From Bdellovibrionales bacterium (lineage in GTDB: Bacteria > Bdellovibrionota > Bdellovibrionia > Bdellovibrionales > UBA1609): DNA of 18,636 bases. The stretch spans positions 1 to 18,636 of the forward strand of contig JANQSX010000164.1 of assembly GCA_028279085.1 (NCBI GenBank). The letters are read 5' to 3'. Under the pieces are notes generated by a model. It was given only the letters and a program-made list of their open reading frames with translations, was not told the origin of the DNA and ran no database searches. Made by a program: the position numbers and the translations under genes. Shown here one piece after another: positions 1 to 7,431 of this stretch. Every line of letters begins with the position of its first letter. The first letter of the stretch is position 1.

Positions 1-569
1 GAAGGCACTAGATAATCCCTTGCACCCTCTGGTGTAGTTTTATACAAAACGGGAGTATTCACTTCTACAAAGTTTCTTTGGGAAAGTTCTTTGCGAATAA
101 CCTGATACACTTCATGGGCTAAATGAAGATTTTTTTGCAACTTTTGGGATCGAAGCTCTAAATAACGATATTTCAAACCCAGATTCTCTGAAATATTTTT
201 ATCATCAATTAAAAAGGGTGGTGTATCCGAACGAGAAAGAAGTTCACAGCGATTTGCCATTATCTCCACTTCCCCTGTTTGAGTTTTGTCACTGACCATA
301 TCTTTAGGTCTTAAACAAACTTTCCCTTGAACAGCTACCACACTTTCCAAGCCAAAAGAAGAAACCGACTCCAATCCTTTTTTTTTCGGATCTAACACCA
401 CCTGAACATAACCGCTTTTGTCTCTTAAATCCATAAATACAAGTTGGCCGTGATCTCTTATTTTTTTCACCCAACCCATAAGGATTACTTCAGAGTCTGC
501 ATGAGAAGCTCTTAATTCGCCACAATAATGGCTTCGTTTTAATTCTTTAACAAATTCTTTTTGTTTCAT
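1..569 (-). CDS. aspS: Aspartyl-tRNA synthetase, N-terminal part (runs off left edge)
   Basis: Cytoplasmic class II aminoacyl-tRNA synthetase that charges tRNA-Asp with aspartate. The 189 visible codons begin at an ATG at 569. Residues 16-110 form the OB-fold anticodon-binding domain, with the AspRS-typical CGELRASH (16-23) and GWVKKIRDHGQLVFMDLRD (32-50). The class II core starts with LGLKYRYLELR (130-140) and motif 1, FVEVNTPVLYKTTPEGARDYLVP, around 167-189; the key Pro is within NTPVL and the TPEGARD block is highly characteristic. The remaining two thirds of the enzyme, including motifs 2 and 3, lie outside the window. I cannot tell whether it is a discriminating AspRS or a non-discriminating AspRS that also charges tRNA-Asn. 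It is divergent from the sigma factor gene with a 115-base gap. The identification rests on the visible motifs and is secure. Confidence 0.96.
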   Translation of the reverse strand, partial: MKQKEFVKELKRSHYCGELRASHADSEVILMGWVKKIRDHGQLVFMDLRDKSGYVQVVLDPKKKGLESVSSFGLESVVAVQGKVCLRPKDMVSDKTQTGEVEIMANRCELLSRSDTPPFLIDDKNISENLGLKYRYLELRSQKLQKNLHLAHEVYQVIRKELSQRNFVEVNTPVLYKTTPEGARDYLVP

Positions 570-636
570 TGTTTTTTTCTAGCTGTATATTTTTTGACCT
601 TTATTTGAGAGTGTCAATGATATAGAATATATACTG

Positions 637-666
637 TTGAGACATTTCTTACAATCAATATATTAT
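637..666 (+). promoter_or_regulatory. Candidate sigma-70-type promoter for the rpoH-type gene
   Basis: TTGAGA (637-642) and TATTAT (661-666) are separated by 18 bases, a good match to the -35/-10 consensus. Transcription would begin near 673, leaving a leader of only about 12 bases before the ATG at 685. That is too short for the structured leader (RNA thermometer) that controls rpoH translation in some bacteria. In such A+T-rich DNA chance matches are common, so this is a moderate-confidence inference. Confidence 0.4.
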
Positions 667-684
667 ATAAACAGGTAACCCTTT

Positions 685-1578
685 ATGAAGAAGAAGAAAA
701 AAAAATCAAAAAAAGCTTATAAAACAGAAGTGATTCGCTCAGGCACTCCCGTTGTCAGCGACCCCGTACAAGCTTATTTAAATGAAATTGGAAAATTTCC
801 TGTTCTCAGCAAAGAAGAAGAAGAAGAATTGAGTAAAAAATTTTATGAAAGTAAAGACCCTAAAATAGCCCAGGCTTTAGCTCAAGCTAATCTGCGTTTT
901 GTAGTTAAAATTGCTGCAGAATACACCCGCTTCGGTTCCCGATTGATTGATTTAGTTCAAGAAGGAAATATAGGGCTTCTTCATGCTATTAAAGAATTCA
1001 ATCCCTATAAAGGAGTACGCCTGATTACTTATGCAGTTTGGTGGATTCGGGGATATATTCAGGAATATTTAATGCGGCAATATTCTTTGGTTCGTATCGG
1101 CACCACTGCCAAGCAAAGAAAATTATTTTACCTTCTTAGAAAACAACAAGAACAACTGGCTCAATTACCTTATAAGGAAGACATGAAACTACTCACCCAT
1201 TCCGGGTTTAAGGAAAAAGAAGTGCACACTATGCGCCAAAGGCTCAAAGAACGAGACCTGAGCTTGGATCAACCTATAGTAGGAAATAGCAATGCCAACT
1301 TATTAGAGGCACAAACCAACACAGAAGATAATTCTCTTGAAGAAAAGATCAACTTTTCTCAGGAAAAAATCCTCATGCAAAAAAGCATTAAAGAACTTCG
1401 TCCTTCTTTAAACACCAAAGAACTATTTATTCTGGAAAACCGACTGTTGTCAGATAGTCCTTTAACTCTCCAACAAATTGGTACACATTTTTCTGTAACC
1501 AGAGAAGCTATCCGCCAGATGGAAAATCGTTTGATCAATAAAATCAAAGACCAGATGACTGGTTCGAAACAGGGTTAA
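685..1578 (+). CDS. rpoH: RNA polymerase sigma factor, RpoH (sigma-32) type
   Basis: Group 2/3 sigma-70 family factor of 297 residues; E. coli RpoH has 284. It directs RNA polymerase to a special promoter class, classically heat-shock genes. Residues 26-45 carry the start of region 1.2/2 (DPVQAYLNEIGKFPVLSKEE). Region 2 spans about 62-132, with LIDLVQEGNIGLLHAIKEF and the region 2.4 helix TYAVWWIRGYIQEYLMR. Residues 142-152, AKQRKLFYLLR, match the RpoH box (QRKLFFNLR in E. coli), which is the best evidence for RpoH rather than a housekeeping RpoD. Region 4.2 has the helix-turn-helix LTLQQIGTHFSVTREAIRQME (about 260-280). The N-terminus is an unusual lysine run encoded by A-rich homopolymers (A9 at 697-705, A7 at 708-714). 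No strong ribosome binding site is seen. The 3' end overlaps the convergent ctpA gene by 35 bases. Confidence 0.9.
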   Translation: MKKKKKKSKKAYKTEVIRSGTPVVSDPVQAYLNEIGKFPVLSKEEEEELSKKFYESKDPKIAQALAQANLRFVVKIAAEYTRFGSRLIDLVQEGNIGLLHAIKEFNPYKGVRLITYAVWWIRGYIQEYLMRQYSLVRIGTTAKQRKLFYLLRKQQEQLAQLPYKEDMKLLTHSGFKEKEVHTMRQRLKERDLSLDQPIVGNSNANLLEAQTNTEDNSLEEKINFSQEKILMQKSIKELRPSLNTKELFILENRLLSDSPLTLQQIGTHFSVTREAIRQMENRLINKIKDQMTGSKQG

Positions 1579-2737
1579 AATATCTAAACATCTTCAAAAA
1601 AGAAAAAGCTTGTTGAAAATCCATATCTTCTTTACTAGTAAATTGAACAGGTTTTGATTGATCAGAAGGCAAGGATTGTTTTAACTCAATATGCGGTTCA
1701 ATTCCTTTTTCATGAATGGAATTTCCATTAGGAGTGTAATAATGAGCCACAGTCAGTTTAACTGCATTACCTTGATCTAAATGAATAAGAGATTGCACAG
1801 AACCTTTACCAAAGCTTTTCCTACCTAATAACATAGCCCTTTTGTTTTCTTTCAAAGCACCCGCTAATATTTCCGCTGCGCTAGCCGAGTAAGTGTCTAT
1901 TAAAACTATCATTGGAAAATTAATAAAAGCTTCAGAAGAATGAGCTTGAAATACTTGTTCATAATCTTTCAACCTCCCTTTTATACTGACAATGGTACCT
2001 TTTTTAATAAATAGATCGGCTACTTGTATTGCGGATTCTAACAAACCACCAGGATTACCCCTTAAATCTAAAATAAAACCTTTAAGGTTTTTATGCCTAT
2101 TCATGATTTTTCGCACTTCCCGTAAAGTGCGCTCTGTAAAAGCATTAATTCTTACATAAAGAAATTGATCACCAATATCTTTATATGAAACCGATTTAAA
2201 GGAAACAATTTCCGCCCGTAATTGCATTTGATGATTTTTTTTAGAGTTCGGATCTTTAACTGTAATGTTAAATTTTTTTCCTCTTCGACTTTTAAGTAAA
2301 TTAGATATTTCTTCTCTGTTTAAGCCGGTTGTCTTTTTGTTATTTATCTGCAAAATAATTTGTCCTGCTCTCATACCTGCTTTGCTGGCAGGAGAGTCTT
2401 CTAAAACAGAAAGAATAATCGGCTGTTTATTTTTTATGGCTAATTCTAAACCTAAACCACTAAATTGCCCTGTAGCTTCTTGTTTAAATACTTTCAGTTG
2501 TTTTGCCGGTAAAAAATGCGAATGAGGATCCAACTCTTTCATCATACCCTTAACAGCTCCTTGAACTAGCTTTTCCGATGAGACCTCTCGCACATAGGCT
2601 TTTTCAATAGTGTATAAAACATCTGAAAATACTTTTAGATGCTGGTATTTTTTATCCAGGTCTTTACTATCCGTACTAGCCTGCACTAAAGCCGATTGGA
2701 AAAGAAAAAATAAAATAAAGCTTAATAAATATTTCAT
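1544..2737 (-). CDS. ctpA: S41 family carboxyl-terminal processing protease with PDZ domain
   Basis: Exported serine protease of the CtpA/Prc family (397 residues) that trims or degrades envelope proteins from their C-termini. Residues 1-20 form a signal peptide ending ALVQA. A PDZ domain spans about 91-175 (FSGLGLELAI; SPASKAGMRAGQIILQIN). The S41 catalytic domain follows: KGFILDLRGNPGGLLESAI (219-237), the nucleophile Ser286 in TYSASAAEILAGAL, and general-base Lys311 in SFGKGSVQ. The 25-residue Ser-Lys spacing is that of the family's dyad, so the enzyme looks active. I chose the ATG at 2737 over an upstream in-frame TTG (2767) because AGGAAG sits 9 bases before it and the signal peptide then starts normally. 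Partners cannot be seen; such proteases often act with a lipoprotein adaptor. The gene is convergent with, and overlaps, the rpoH-type gene. Confidence 0.93.
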   Translation of the reverse strand: MKYLLSFILFFLFQSALVQASTDSKDLDKKYQHLKVFSDVLYTIEKAYVREVSSEKLVQGAVKGMMKELDPHSHFLPAKQLKVFKQEATGQFSGLGLELAIKNKQPIILSVLEDSPASKAGMRAGQIILQINNKKTTGLNREEISNLLKSRRGKKFNITVKDPNSKKNHQMQLRAEIVSFKSVSYKDIGDQFLYVRINAFTERTLREVRKIMNRHKNLKGFILDLRGNPGGLLESAIQVADLFIKKGTIVSIKGRLKDYEQVFQAHSSEAFINFPMIVLIDTYSASAAEILAGALKENKRAMLLGRKSFGKGSVQSLIHLDQGNAVKLTVAHYYTPNGNSIHEKGIEPHIELKQSLPSDQSKPVQFTSKEDMDFQQAFSFLKMFRYFNPVSNQSSGL

Positions 2738-2746
2738 AAGTGGATT

Positions 2747-2752
2747 CTTCCT
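2747..2752 (-). promoter_or_regulatory. Ribosome binding site fixing the ctpA start
   Basis: On the minus strand AGGAAG lies 9 bases before the ATG at 2737. No comparable site precedes the in-frame TTG at 2767, so the shorter reading with a clean signal peptide is preferred. Confidence 0.6.
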
Positions 2753-2885
2753 TGAATTCCATAACAAAAAAAGTATGGCTCACTCTGATAAAAAAAGGGA
2801 CTTAAAAAAAAAATTAATTTCAAATACAGACTTATGTATAAGACTAACTTAAAATAGATATCACAACAAATAGACGAATTAATAA

Positions 2886-3467
2886 TCAACGATAGGAATC
2901 TGTATGTTTTTCTGGTATAGGTACTTTATAATTTTCATACATACATTCATCATACTTAACCCGTTCATGCTCCATTTTATCTCCAACTTCTTTCCGGCTT
3001 CTAACAGTTTCCTCCCATTCATTATTAAGTCTGTAGGCTTCTTCTGCTACTTCTTTCCACTCATTAAAAGCTTGCTCAAAAGCGCTCTCCAAATCACTTG
3101 CTCTTTGATTCGCTTCCATAACTTTTTGATTTTCTTGACTACATATTGGTCTGTCTGAATTATTATTCGTTCCCGCTTGATTAACACAATTATGGAAATC
3201 TTTATATGATTCAAACAATGTTTCCTTTGCTGTTTTAAATTCGTCTTTTACCGTTTTTACATTTTCATTCAACTCACTGGCTCTAACTGACTGGCGAGCT
3301 TGAACTTTCCAAGCTTCCGCTTGAGCTTCGTTTAAACTTCTATACTCTGTAATAGCATCACCCCATTTTTTGCGTTCTTGACTGCATAGAAATTCACCAT
3401 CAACTCTCTCCAGACCAGAATAACTCATAAAGGGAAACATAAGAAATAATAAAATTAAGAGCTTCAT
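2886..3467 (-). CDS. Exported four-cysteine alpha-helical protein, unknown function
   Basis: I do not recognise this family. The 193-residue product begins with a signal peptide (MKLLILLFLMFPFMSYS) and should be periplasmic or surface-exposed. The mature part is very polar and helix-rich, with many E, K, N, Q and A residues. It has exactly four cysteines, at 28, 94, 109 and 175. Cys28-Cys94 and Cys109-Cys175 are each 66 apart, both segments start with CSQE, and neither contains proline. The only proline between the cysteine pairs is in the 14-residue linker with the NNN stretch. This looks like a helical hairpin made of two copies of one unit, probably tied by disulfides. The ATG at 3467 was chosen over a TTG at 3488; neither has a clear ribosome binding site. 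The gene is on the same strand as the tol operon, 53 bases beyond its last gene, so it may be read through from it. It could be a lineage-restricted periplasmic protein. Confidence 0.75.
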   Translation of the reverse strand: MKLLILLFLMFPFMSYSGLERVDGEFLCSQERKKWGDAITEYRSLNEAQAEAWKVQARQSVRASELNENVKTVKDEFKTAKETLFESYKDFHNCVNQAGTNNNSDRPICSQENQKVMEANQRASDLESAFEQAFNEWKEVAEEAYRLNNEWEETVRSRKEVGDKMEHERVKYDECMYENYKVPIPEKHTDSYR

Positions 3468-3520
3468 AAATTTTCTATCGGACTTCAATCTGACAACTTA
3501 AGCTTTTTTATTAAAATAAT

Positions 3521-4597
3521 TTAAAATAAAATAATAATAGCTCCTTGTAGCAACACCACAGCGGCAAGCAGGATATATCTAAAAGCAAATGGAACTTGCC
3601 ATCCCTTGATTGTTTTATACACCAACAAATAAACACAAGGAATATAAAGTAAAGAGGGAATAATACTTAAAGGACGAGATACCACTAAATATATAAGAGA
3701 AATAAAAGCTAATAGTAAAAACGATCCAGCAAGAAAAAAACCAAGAGAAAGATTCAAATCACCGGAGGCAAATAGATTATCCGATTCTGCTTGTAAATTC
3801 TCTCTATCCAAAGCAACATGAGACATCTCAAAAAAAACATGAAACGCTATTGCCAGAAAATTAAAATGCACCATAGAAAAAGCCAATGAAAAAAATATGT
3901 TTCCTGAAGAACCTGGTTGTGTAAAAAGAGGCACTATAAAAATCAAACAGTTTAAAAAACACAGCGGAAAACCTAGGGTATGTGAAAAAAGATTCGGATT
4001 TAAATCTTTTTCCATAAACCGACGATGAATTTTTAATTTTTTGGAAAACCAGGAAGCCAAAAAAGAAGGGTTTACTAATATAAACTGACGAGCATACGGA
4101 GCCACCTTTAAATCAGCAAAAGAGTTACCGGCATAATCAAATTTTTTTTCTCCATATTTTCCTACTAGAAACATAGCTTTTTTCCGACCCACTAAGTTTG
4201 TTCCCAGTGTAGAACCCCAAACAGAATCAAACAAATCTGTGATTTCCTGTATCTTATTCGCATACACTTGAGTGGAACCGGTGCATAAAACCAATTCCCG
4301 TCCATTGGCCTTTTCTTTTTTTAAATACTCTAAGAACTTTTTTGAAAAAGGCACATGTTCCAAGGAAAGTTCAGCCCATTTTTGCAATTCTATTTTTACA
4401 TAACATTCTTTATTATTTTTTATTTTTCTCAAAAAGATTTTTAATAATTGAAAAGGATGATGCACTAAAACAGATAAGAAAGTTTCCCAAGGTAGCTCTG
4501 TTTTTATCAGTGAACCATCCAAGTCCACTACTAAGGGTCCCGTCCATTTTGAAGATTCAGTATTTCCGTTGTTTTCTATTGATGTTGATTGACTCAA
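3521..4597 (-). CDS. HAD hydrolase domain fused to a degenerate UbiA-prenyltransferase-like membrane domain
   Basis: A 358-residue protein resembling bacterial fusions of a soluble HAD phosphatase domain with a UbiA-type membrane prenyltransferase, which in intact members act in polyprenyl-phosphate chemistry. HAD motifs are visible: VVDLDGSL (Asp25, Asp27), LCTGST (Thr106), GRKKA (Lys139/140) and FDYAGNSFADL (155-163). In the last, the usual GDSxxD is GNSFAD, with Asn158 replacing the first Asp. From about 205 there are five or six hydrophobic segments. Where UbiA proteins carry NDxxDxxxD, this one has FEMSHVALD (256-264), followed by a recognisable FASG (276-279); no second Asp-rich motif is visible. 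The transferase half therefore looks inactive or repurposed. The start is a TTG at 4597 preceded by GAGGAG; a longer frame from ATG 4693 would run 68 bases into tolB. It sits 28 bases after tolB, where pal usually lies. Family assignment of the C-terminal half is moderately sure. Confidence 0.75.
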   Translation of the reverse strand: MSQSTSIENNGNTESSKWTGPLVVDLDGSLIKTELPWETFLSVLVHHPFQLLKIFLRKIKNNKECYVKIELQKWAELSLEHVPFSKKFLEYLKKEKANGRELVLCTGSTQVYANKIQEITDLFDSVWGSTLGTNLVGRKKAMFLVGKYGEKKFDYAGNSFADLKVAPYARQFILVNPSFLASWFSKKLKIHRRFMEKDLNPNLFSHTLGFPLCFLNCLIFIVPLFTQPGSSGNIFFSLAFSMVHFNFLAIAFHVFFEMSHVALDRENLQAESDNLFASGDLNLSLGFFLAGSFLLLAFISLIYLVVSRPLSIIPSLLYIPCVYLLVYKTIKGWQVPFAFRYILLAAVVLLQGAIIILF

Positions 4598-4606
4598 TAT
4601 TTCTTT

Positions 4607-4612
4607 CTCCTC
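4607..4612 (-). promoter_or_regulatory. Ribosome binding site supporting a TTG start for the HAD/UbiA-like gene
   Basis: GAGGAG on the minus strand ends 9 bases before the TTG at 4597, just downstream of the tolB stop. This supports a rare start codon and a non-overlapping arrangement with tolB. The alternative ATG at 4693 lies inside tolB and would add a 32-residue extension foreign to the family. Confidence 0.6.
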
Positions 4613-4625
4613 AAGGATCCTGATC

Positions 4626-6047
4626 CTAATTAAAAAAAGGAGACCACTTTGGACTTTTATAATTATGCAAGTCAGTAGTAATCCGTGTAACATGAGAGTT
4701 TAATATATTCATAATATAAAGCTGATATTTTCCTGTCTGATTACTGGTAAAAACTATATAACGTCCATCCGGTGAAAATGAGGGTGATTCATTATCAGCC
4801 CATTTGCCATTTGTTTTTTTAGAACTAGTCAATCGGCGCAGTTTGGAACCATCCGCATTCATAATAAAAATATCAAAGCGCCCACCGGCGCGACCGGAAA
4901 ATACTACCTGTTTTCCATCGGGAGAATAATCCGGTGTTGAATTATAGGAACCCTGCCAGGTAATAGGACGAATATTTTTTCCATTCATATTCATTGAATA
5001 AATCATCACTTTCCCTCCGCGATCAGAAGAAAAAAGAATATTTTTCCCTTTGGGATGAACCACCGGTTCCACATTAATAGAACCATAAGGACCACGAGTA
5101 AGAGGAGTAACGGAACCATCCACCAGAGACATTTTAGCAATGTCCATATACCCCTTTCCTAAAAAACTAGACAATAGAATACTTTTACCATCCGGTAAAA
5201 AATCAGATCCTAGATGTGCCCCTCTTTTTTTGGAAACAATACGTCGTGTTTTATTTACACGATTATATAAAATCAAGGAACCACTTCTTCTTTTTATGCT
5301 TTTTCTGTATAAAAAAGCGGTATAAGCAATATACTTTCCATTTCTGGACCAGGAAGGAGAAAGCACTGTAGAACGATGAAAAGATAATCTTTTTTTGTTT
5401 TTTCCATTCCAATTCATAACAAATAATTCTTTCTTACTACCTTCCATATTTCTTACTGCTACAATTTTTGTTAAGAAAATCCCTTGATTTCTTGTTAACA
5501 CTTTCACAATATCGTTACAGATTTTATGAGATAGCTTTTCCACTAAAGAAGAAGGCGCTGTATATTTTTTTTGAAACACCTTTCTCCTTAAAGGAATATG
5601 ATAAAGATACAAATCCAGATATACTGTATTATCTTTAAAAGAGTATCCTCCCAAAACCAGATAATCAGTGTTTAGAAGTTTCCAATTCTTCCATATAAAA
5701 CCATTAGGGTCTTTAGGATAAGGTTCAAAGGCTTTCTCTCCCGGTTTTTCTAAAAAAGCTTCTTGATCAATCAACTTAAAATAGCCGGAAGTGGATAAAT
5801 TACTTTCCACAATCTTAAAAATCCGAGAACCGATTTCCAAAGCAGAAGCAGAAGAAGGCCCGGATAAAATCAGCGGTTGAATAGCCATTTGGCTTTCCCG
5901 CACATGAGCTTTTCCAACATCAATAGATACATAAGCACTTGCAGGAGTTAAAATAAAATAACAACCACAAAGTAGAAAAAAATACGGCAATTGTTTTTTA
6001 TACACAAATTTCTTAATTTTAAATTTTATAAACCGTCTTTCTTTCAT
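4626..6047 (-). CDS. tolB: Periplasmic Tol-Pal system protein TolB
   Basis: TolB is the soluble periplasmic partner of the Tol-Pal envelope system; it shuttles between TolA and Pal during outer-membrane constriction. The 473-residue protein has a long basic n-region (1-20), a hydrophobic core and a likely cleavage after TPASA (38). The N-terminal TolB domain (about 40-185) includes IQPLILSG and YLVLGGYS (129-136). The C-terminal half is a beta-propeller with repeated blades: PSWSRNGKYIAYTA (231-244), SDFLPDGKSILLSS (281-294), VVHPKGKNILFSSDRGG, PDYSPDGKQVVFSGRAGG (372-389) and PSFSPDGRYIVFTSNQTG (422-439). The ATG at 6047 follows GAGAGGA at a short spacing. It lies directly after tolA with a 36-base gap and is followed by an unusual gene instead of pal. 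E. coli TolB is about 430 residues; the extra length is mostly the N-terminal leader. Confidence 0.95.
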   Translation of the reverse strand: MKERRFIKFKIKKFVYKKQLPYFFLLCGCYFILTPASAYVSIDVGKAHVRESQMAIQPLILSGPSSASALEIGSRIFKIVESNLSTSGYFKLIDQEAFLEKPGEKAFEPYPKDPNGFIWKNWKLLNTDYLVLGGYSFKDNTVYLDLYLYHIPLRRKVFQKKYTAPSSLVEKLSHKICNDIVKVLTRNQGIFLTKIVAVRNMEGSKKELFVMNWNGKNKKRLSFHRSTVLSPSWSRNGKYIAYTAFLYRKSIKRRSGSLILYNRVNKTRRIVSKKRGAHLGSDFLPDGKSILLSSFLGKGYMDIAKMSLVDGSVTPLTRGPYGSINVEPVVHPKGKNILFSSDRGGKVMIYSMNMNGKNIRPITWQGSYNSTPDYSPDGKQVVFSGRAGGRFDIFIMNADGSKLRRLTSSKKTNGKWADNESPSFSPDGRYIVFTSNQTGKYQLYIMNILNSHVTRITTDLHNYKSPKWSPFFN

Positions 6048-6083
6048 AAATCCTCTCTCTTCTTAACCATTTTGAATAATGCT

Positions 6084-6926
6084 TTATTCCGGAAAATTAA
6101 ATACCACTCCCTTTGACAGTAGTTTTTCAATCTCTCTTGTAGGGGGTTTTGGCAGAGGGGAAGCTCTTTCAATGGTATTCAGCACTCTAGCATCAAAATC
6201 TTCATTACCCGAGGATTGCATAATTTTCCCTTTTAAAACCACACCTTCATTATTGATTTCCGTATAAATTTTAGCTCGAAGATTTTTTTCCGCCAACTCC
6301 TGAGGAAGACTCCAATACATATTAATATGCGCTCTCACGGATGTAAAGTATTGAAGCATCTGAAAATCTGTTACTGTCTCCCCTTCTTGAGCGTTTCCTT
6401 TGGAAATTTGAGCTCCGGTGTATTTAGGTGTCTCTAATTCCTGCTTTATTTTTTCAATACTGTCCATAGCTTCCAACTTTTCAATAGCATGATCTTGTTT
6501 TTGCTCCATTTTTTTAAGCTCTTTAATCTTATCCATCGCCTGATTTTGCTCTTTTCGAATTTTATCCACCACCGGTTTTTTTTCTTTTTTAGGTTTTGAT
6601 TTTTTTAATTGCACTTGTTTTACAGGCTTTTTTTTAGCAACTGGCTTTTTTTTCACTACCGGCTTAGTTGGCTTAATTGTTTTAGTGTTCTTTTTGATTG
6701 CCTTTTTTTTTGTAACCGGCTTTTTCTGTTGAACGGTTGGTTTTGCCTGATGCGGTCGTTTCAATTCAGGAAGACCGACCGTGTCCACTCGGATAGCATT
6801 TTTAATCCGGATATTTTTTCTGGAAAACATGCTTGATAAAGGATCAAAGATAACATATACAATAACAACAAAATGAATCAATAAAGAGTAAAAAAGAAAA
6901 CGGGAAAAAAAATCTCCGGTACGCAC
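6084..6926 (-). CDS. tolA: TolA/TonB-like energy-transducing protein
   Basis: Inner-membrane-anchored protein that spans the periplasm and transmits force from the TolQR motor to TolB/Pal. It has 280 residues. A single N-terminal membrane helix (about 9-29) contains Ser14 and His18 with the S-x3-H spacing of the TolA/TonB motor-contact motif. Residues 55-120 are a low-complexity Lys/Pro-rich stretch, followed by a charged coiled-coil-like segment (121-165). The C-terminal domain (about 185-280) is TonB-like: SVRAHINMYWSLP, KGKIMQSSGNEDFDARVLNTIERASPLP, ending VVFNFPE. The start is a GTG at 6926 with GGAG 5 bases before it; overlapping upstream ATGs are out of frame. It is shorter than E. coli TolA (421 residues). 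Position between tolR and tolB makes TolA rather than TonB the right name. Confidence 0.88.
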   Translation of the reverse strand: MRTGDFFSRFLFYSLLIHFVVIVYVIFDPLSSMFSRKNIRIKNAIRVDTVGLPELKRPHQAKPTVQQKKPVTKKKAIKKNTKTIKPTKPVVKKKPVAKKKPVKQVQLKKSKPKKEKKPVVDKIRKEQNQAMDKIKELKKMEQKQDHAIEKLEAMDSIEKIKQELETPKYTGAQISKGNAQEGETVTDFQMLQYFTSVRAHINMYWSLPQELAEKNLRAKIYTEINNEGVVLKGKIMQSSGNEDFDARVLNTIERASPLPKPPTREIEKLLSKGVVFNFPE

Positions 6927-6954
6927 ATCATCTCCATTTATTTTTAAAAATTGG

Positions 6955-7371
6955 CTATTTTCCCTTGGAAGTGGTAATTAAACTAACCTGATATAAACCG
7001 GCTGCGCGCATCTCGGCCAGAGCTTCAGCTACCACTCCATACTCTACAAACTTATCAGCTTGTATGTAAACCTGCTTATCTTTTCTAGCTTTAAGAATCG
7101 CAGTGGTTTTTTCCCCCAACTGAGATATAGGTACTTGTGTTGAACCAATAAAAACTTGCTTATTTTTTTTTATAACCAAAATAAAAGGCTCATCAGGAAC
7201 GGAAATGCCGGCAGAAACTGTCTCCGGCAATTCAATATTTAAACCCTGCTGCATCATGGGAGCAGTAACCATAAAAATGATCAATAAAACTAACATTACA
7301 TCCACAAAAGGAGTGACATTAATTTCACTCAGTACTCGACGGCCTTGTTTATTTTCCACTTGAGCACCCAT
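6955..7371 (-). CDS. tolR: Biopolymer transport protein TolR (ExbD family)
   Basis: Subunit of the proton-driven TolQ-TolR stator in the inner membrane. The 138-residue product has the family's layout: short cytoplasmic N-terminus with SEINVTPFVDV, one membrane helix (about 23-44), then a periplasmic domain ending in EALAEMRAAGLYQVSLIT. Asp24 in the helix (FVDVMLVLLIIFMV) is at the position of the proton-carrying aspartate of TolR/ExbD (Asp23 in E. coli TolR), so the motor should be functional. The ATG at 7371 is preceded by AAGGAG 9 bases upstream. It is 60 bases after tolQ and 28 before tolA, consistent with one transcript. The ExbD name would be equally valid on sequence alone; the neighbouring tolA and tolB decide it. 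Confidence 0.94.
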   Translation of the reverse strand: MGAQVENKQGRRVLSEINVTPFVDVMLVLLIIFMVTAPMMQQGLNIELPETVSAGISVPDEPFILVIKKNKQVFIGSTQVPISQLGEKTTAILKARKDKQVYIQADKFVEYGVVAEALAEMRAAGLYQVSLITTSKGK

Positions 7372-7431
7372 ACGGACAAACTCCTTTTATCAAACAATTA
7401 TAATAGCCCTTAGTCTGTGTTGTCTTCAGTT

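Noticed and set aside
2265..2852. Plus-strand frames of 80-86 codons opposite ctpA.
   Set aside because: They are shadows of the conserved PDZ and N-terminal coding regions, with no ribosome binding sites or homology.
2738..2885. Poly-A/T runs (about 2806-2818) as a terminator for the tol/HAD/four-Cys transcript.
   Set aside because: No stable G+C-containing stem precedes the T-run on the minus strand; only weak A-T palindromes can be drawn.
4598..4693. ATG at 4693 as the start of the HAD/UbiA-like gene, adding a hydrophobic N-terminal segment.
   Set aside because: It overlaps the tolB coding region by 68 bases, has no good ribosome binding site and gives an extension absent from the family. 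The TTG at 4597 with GAGGAG fits better.
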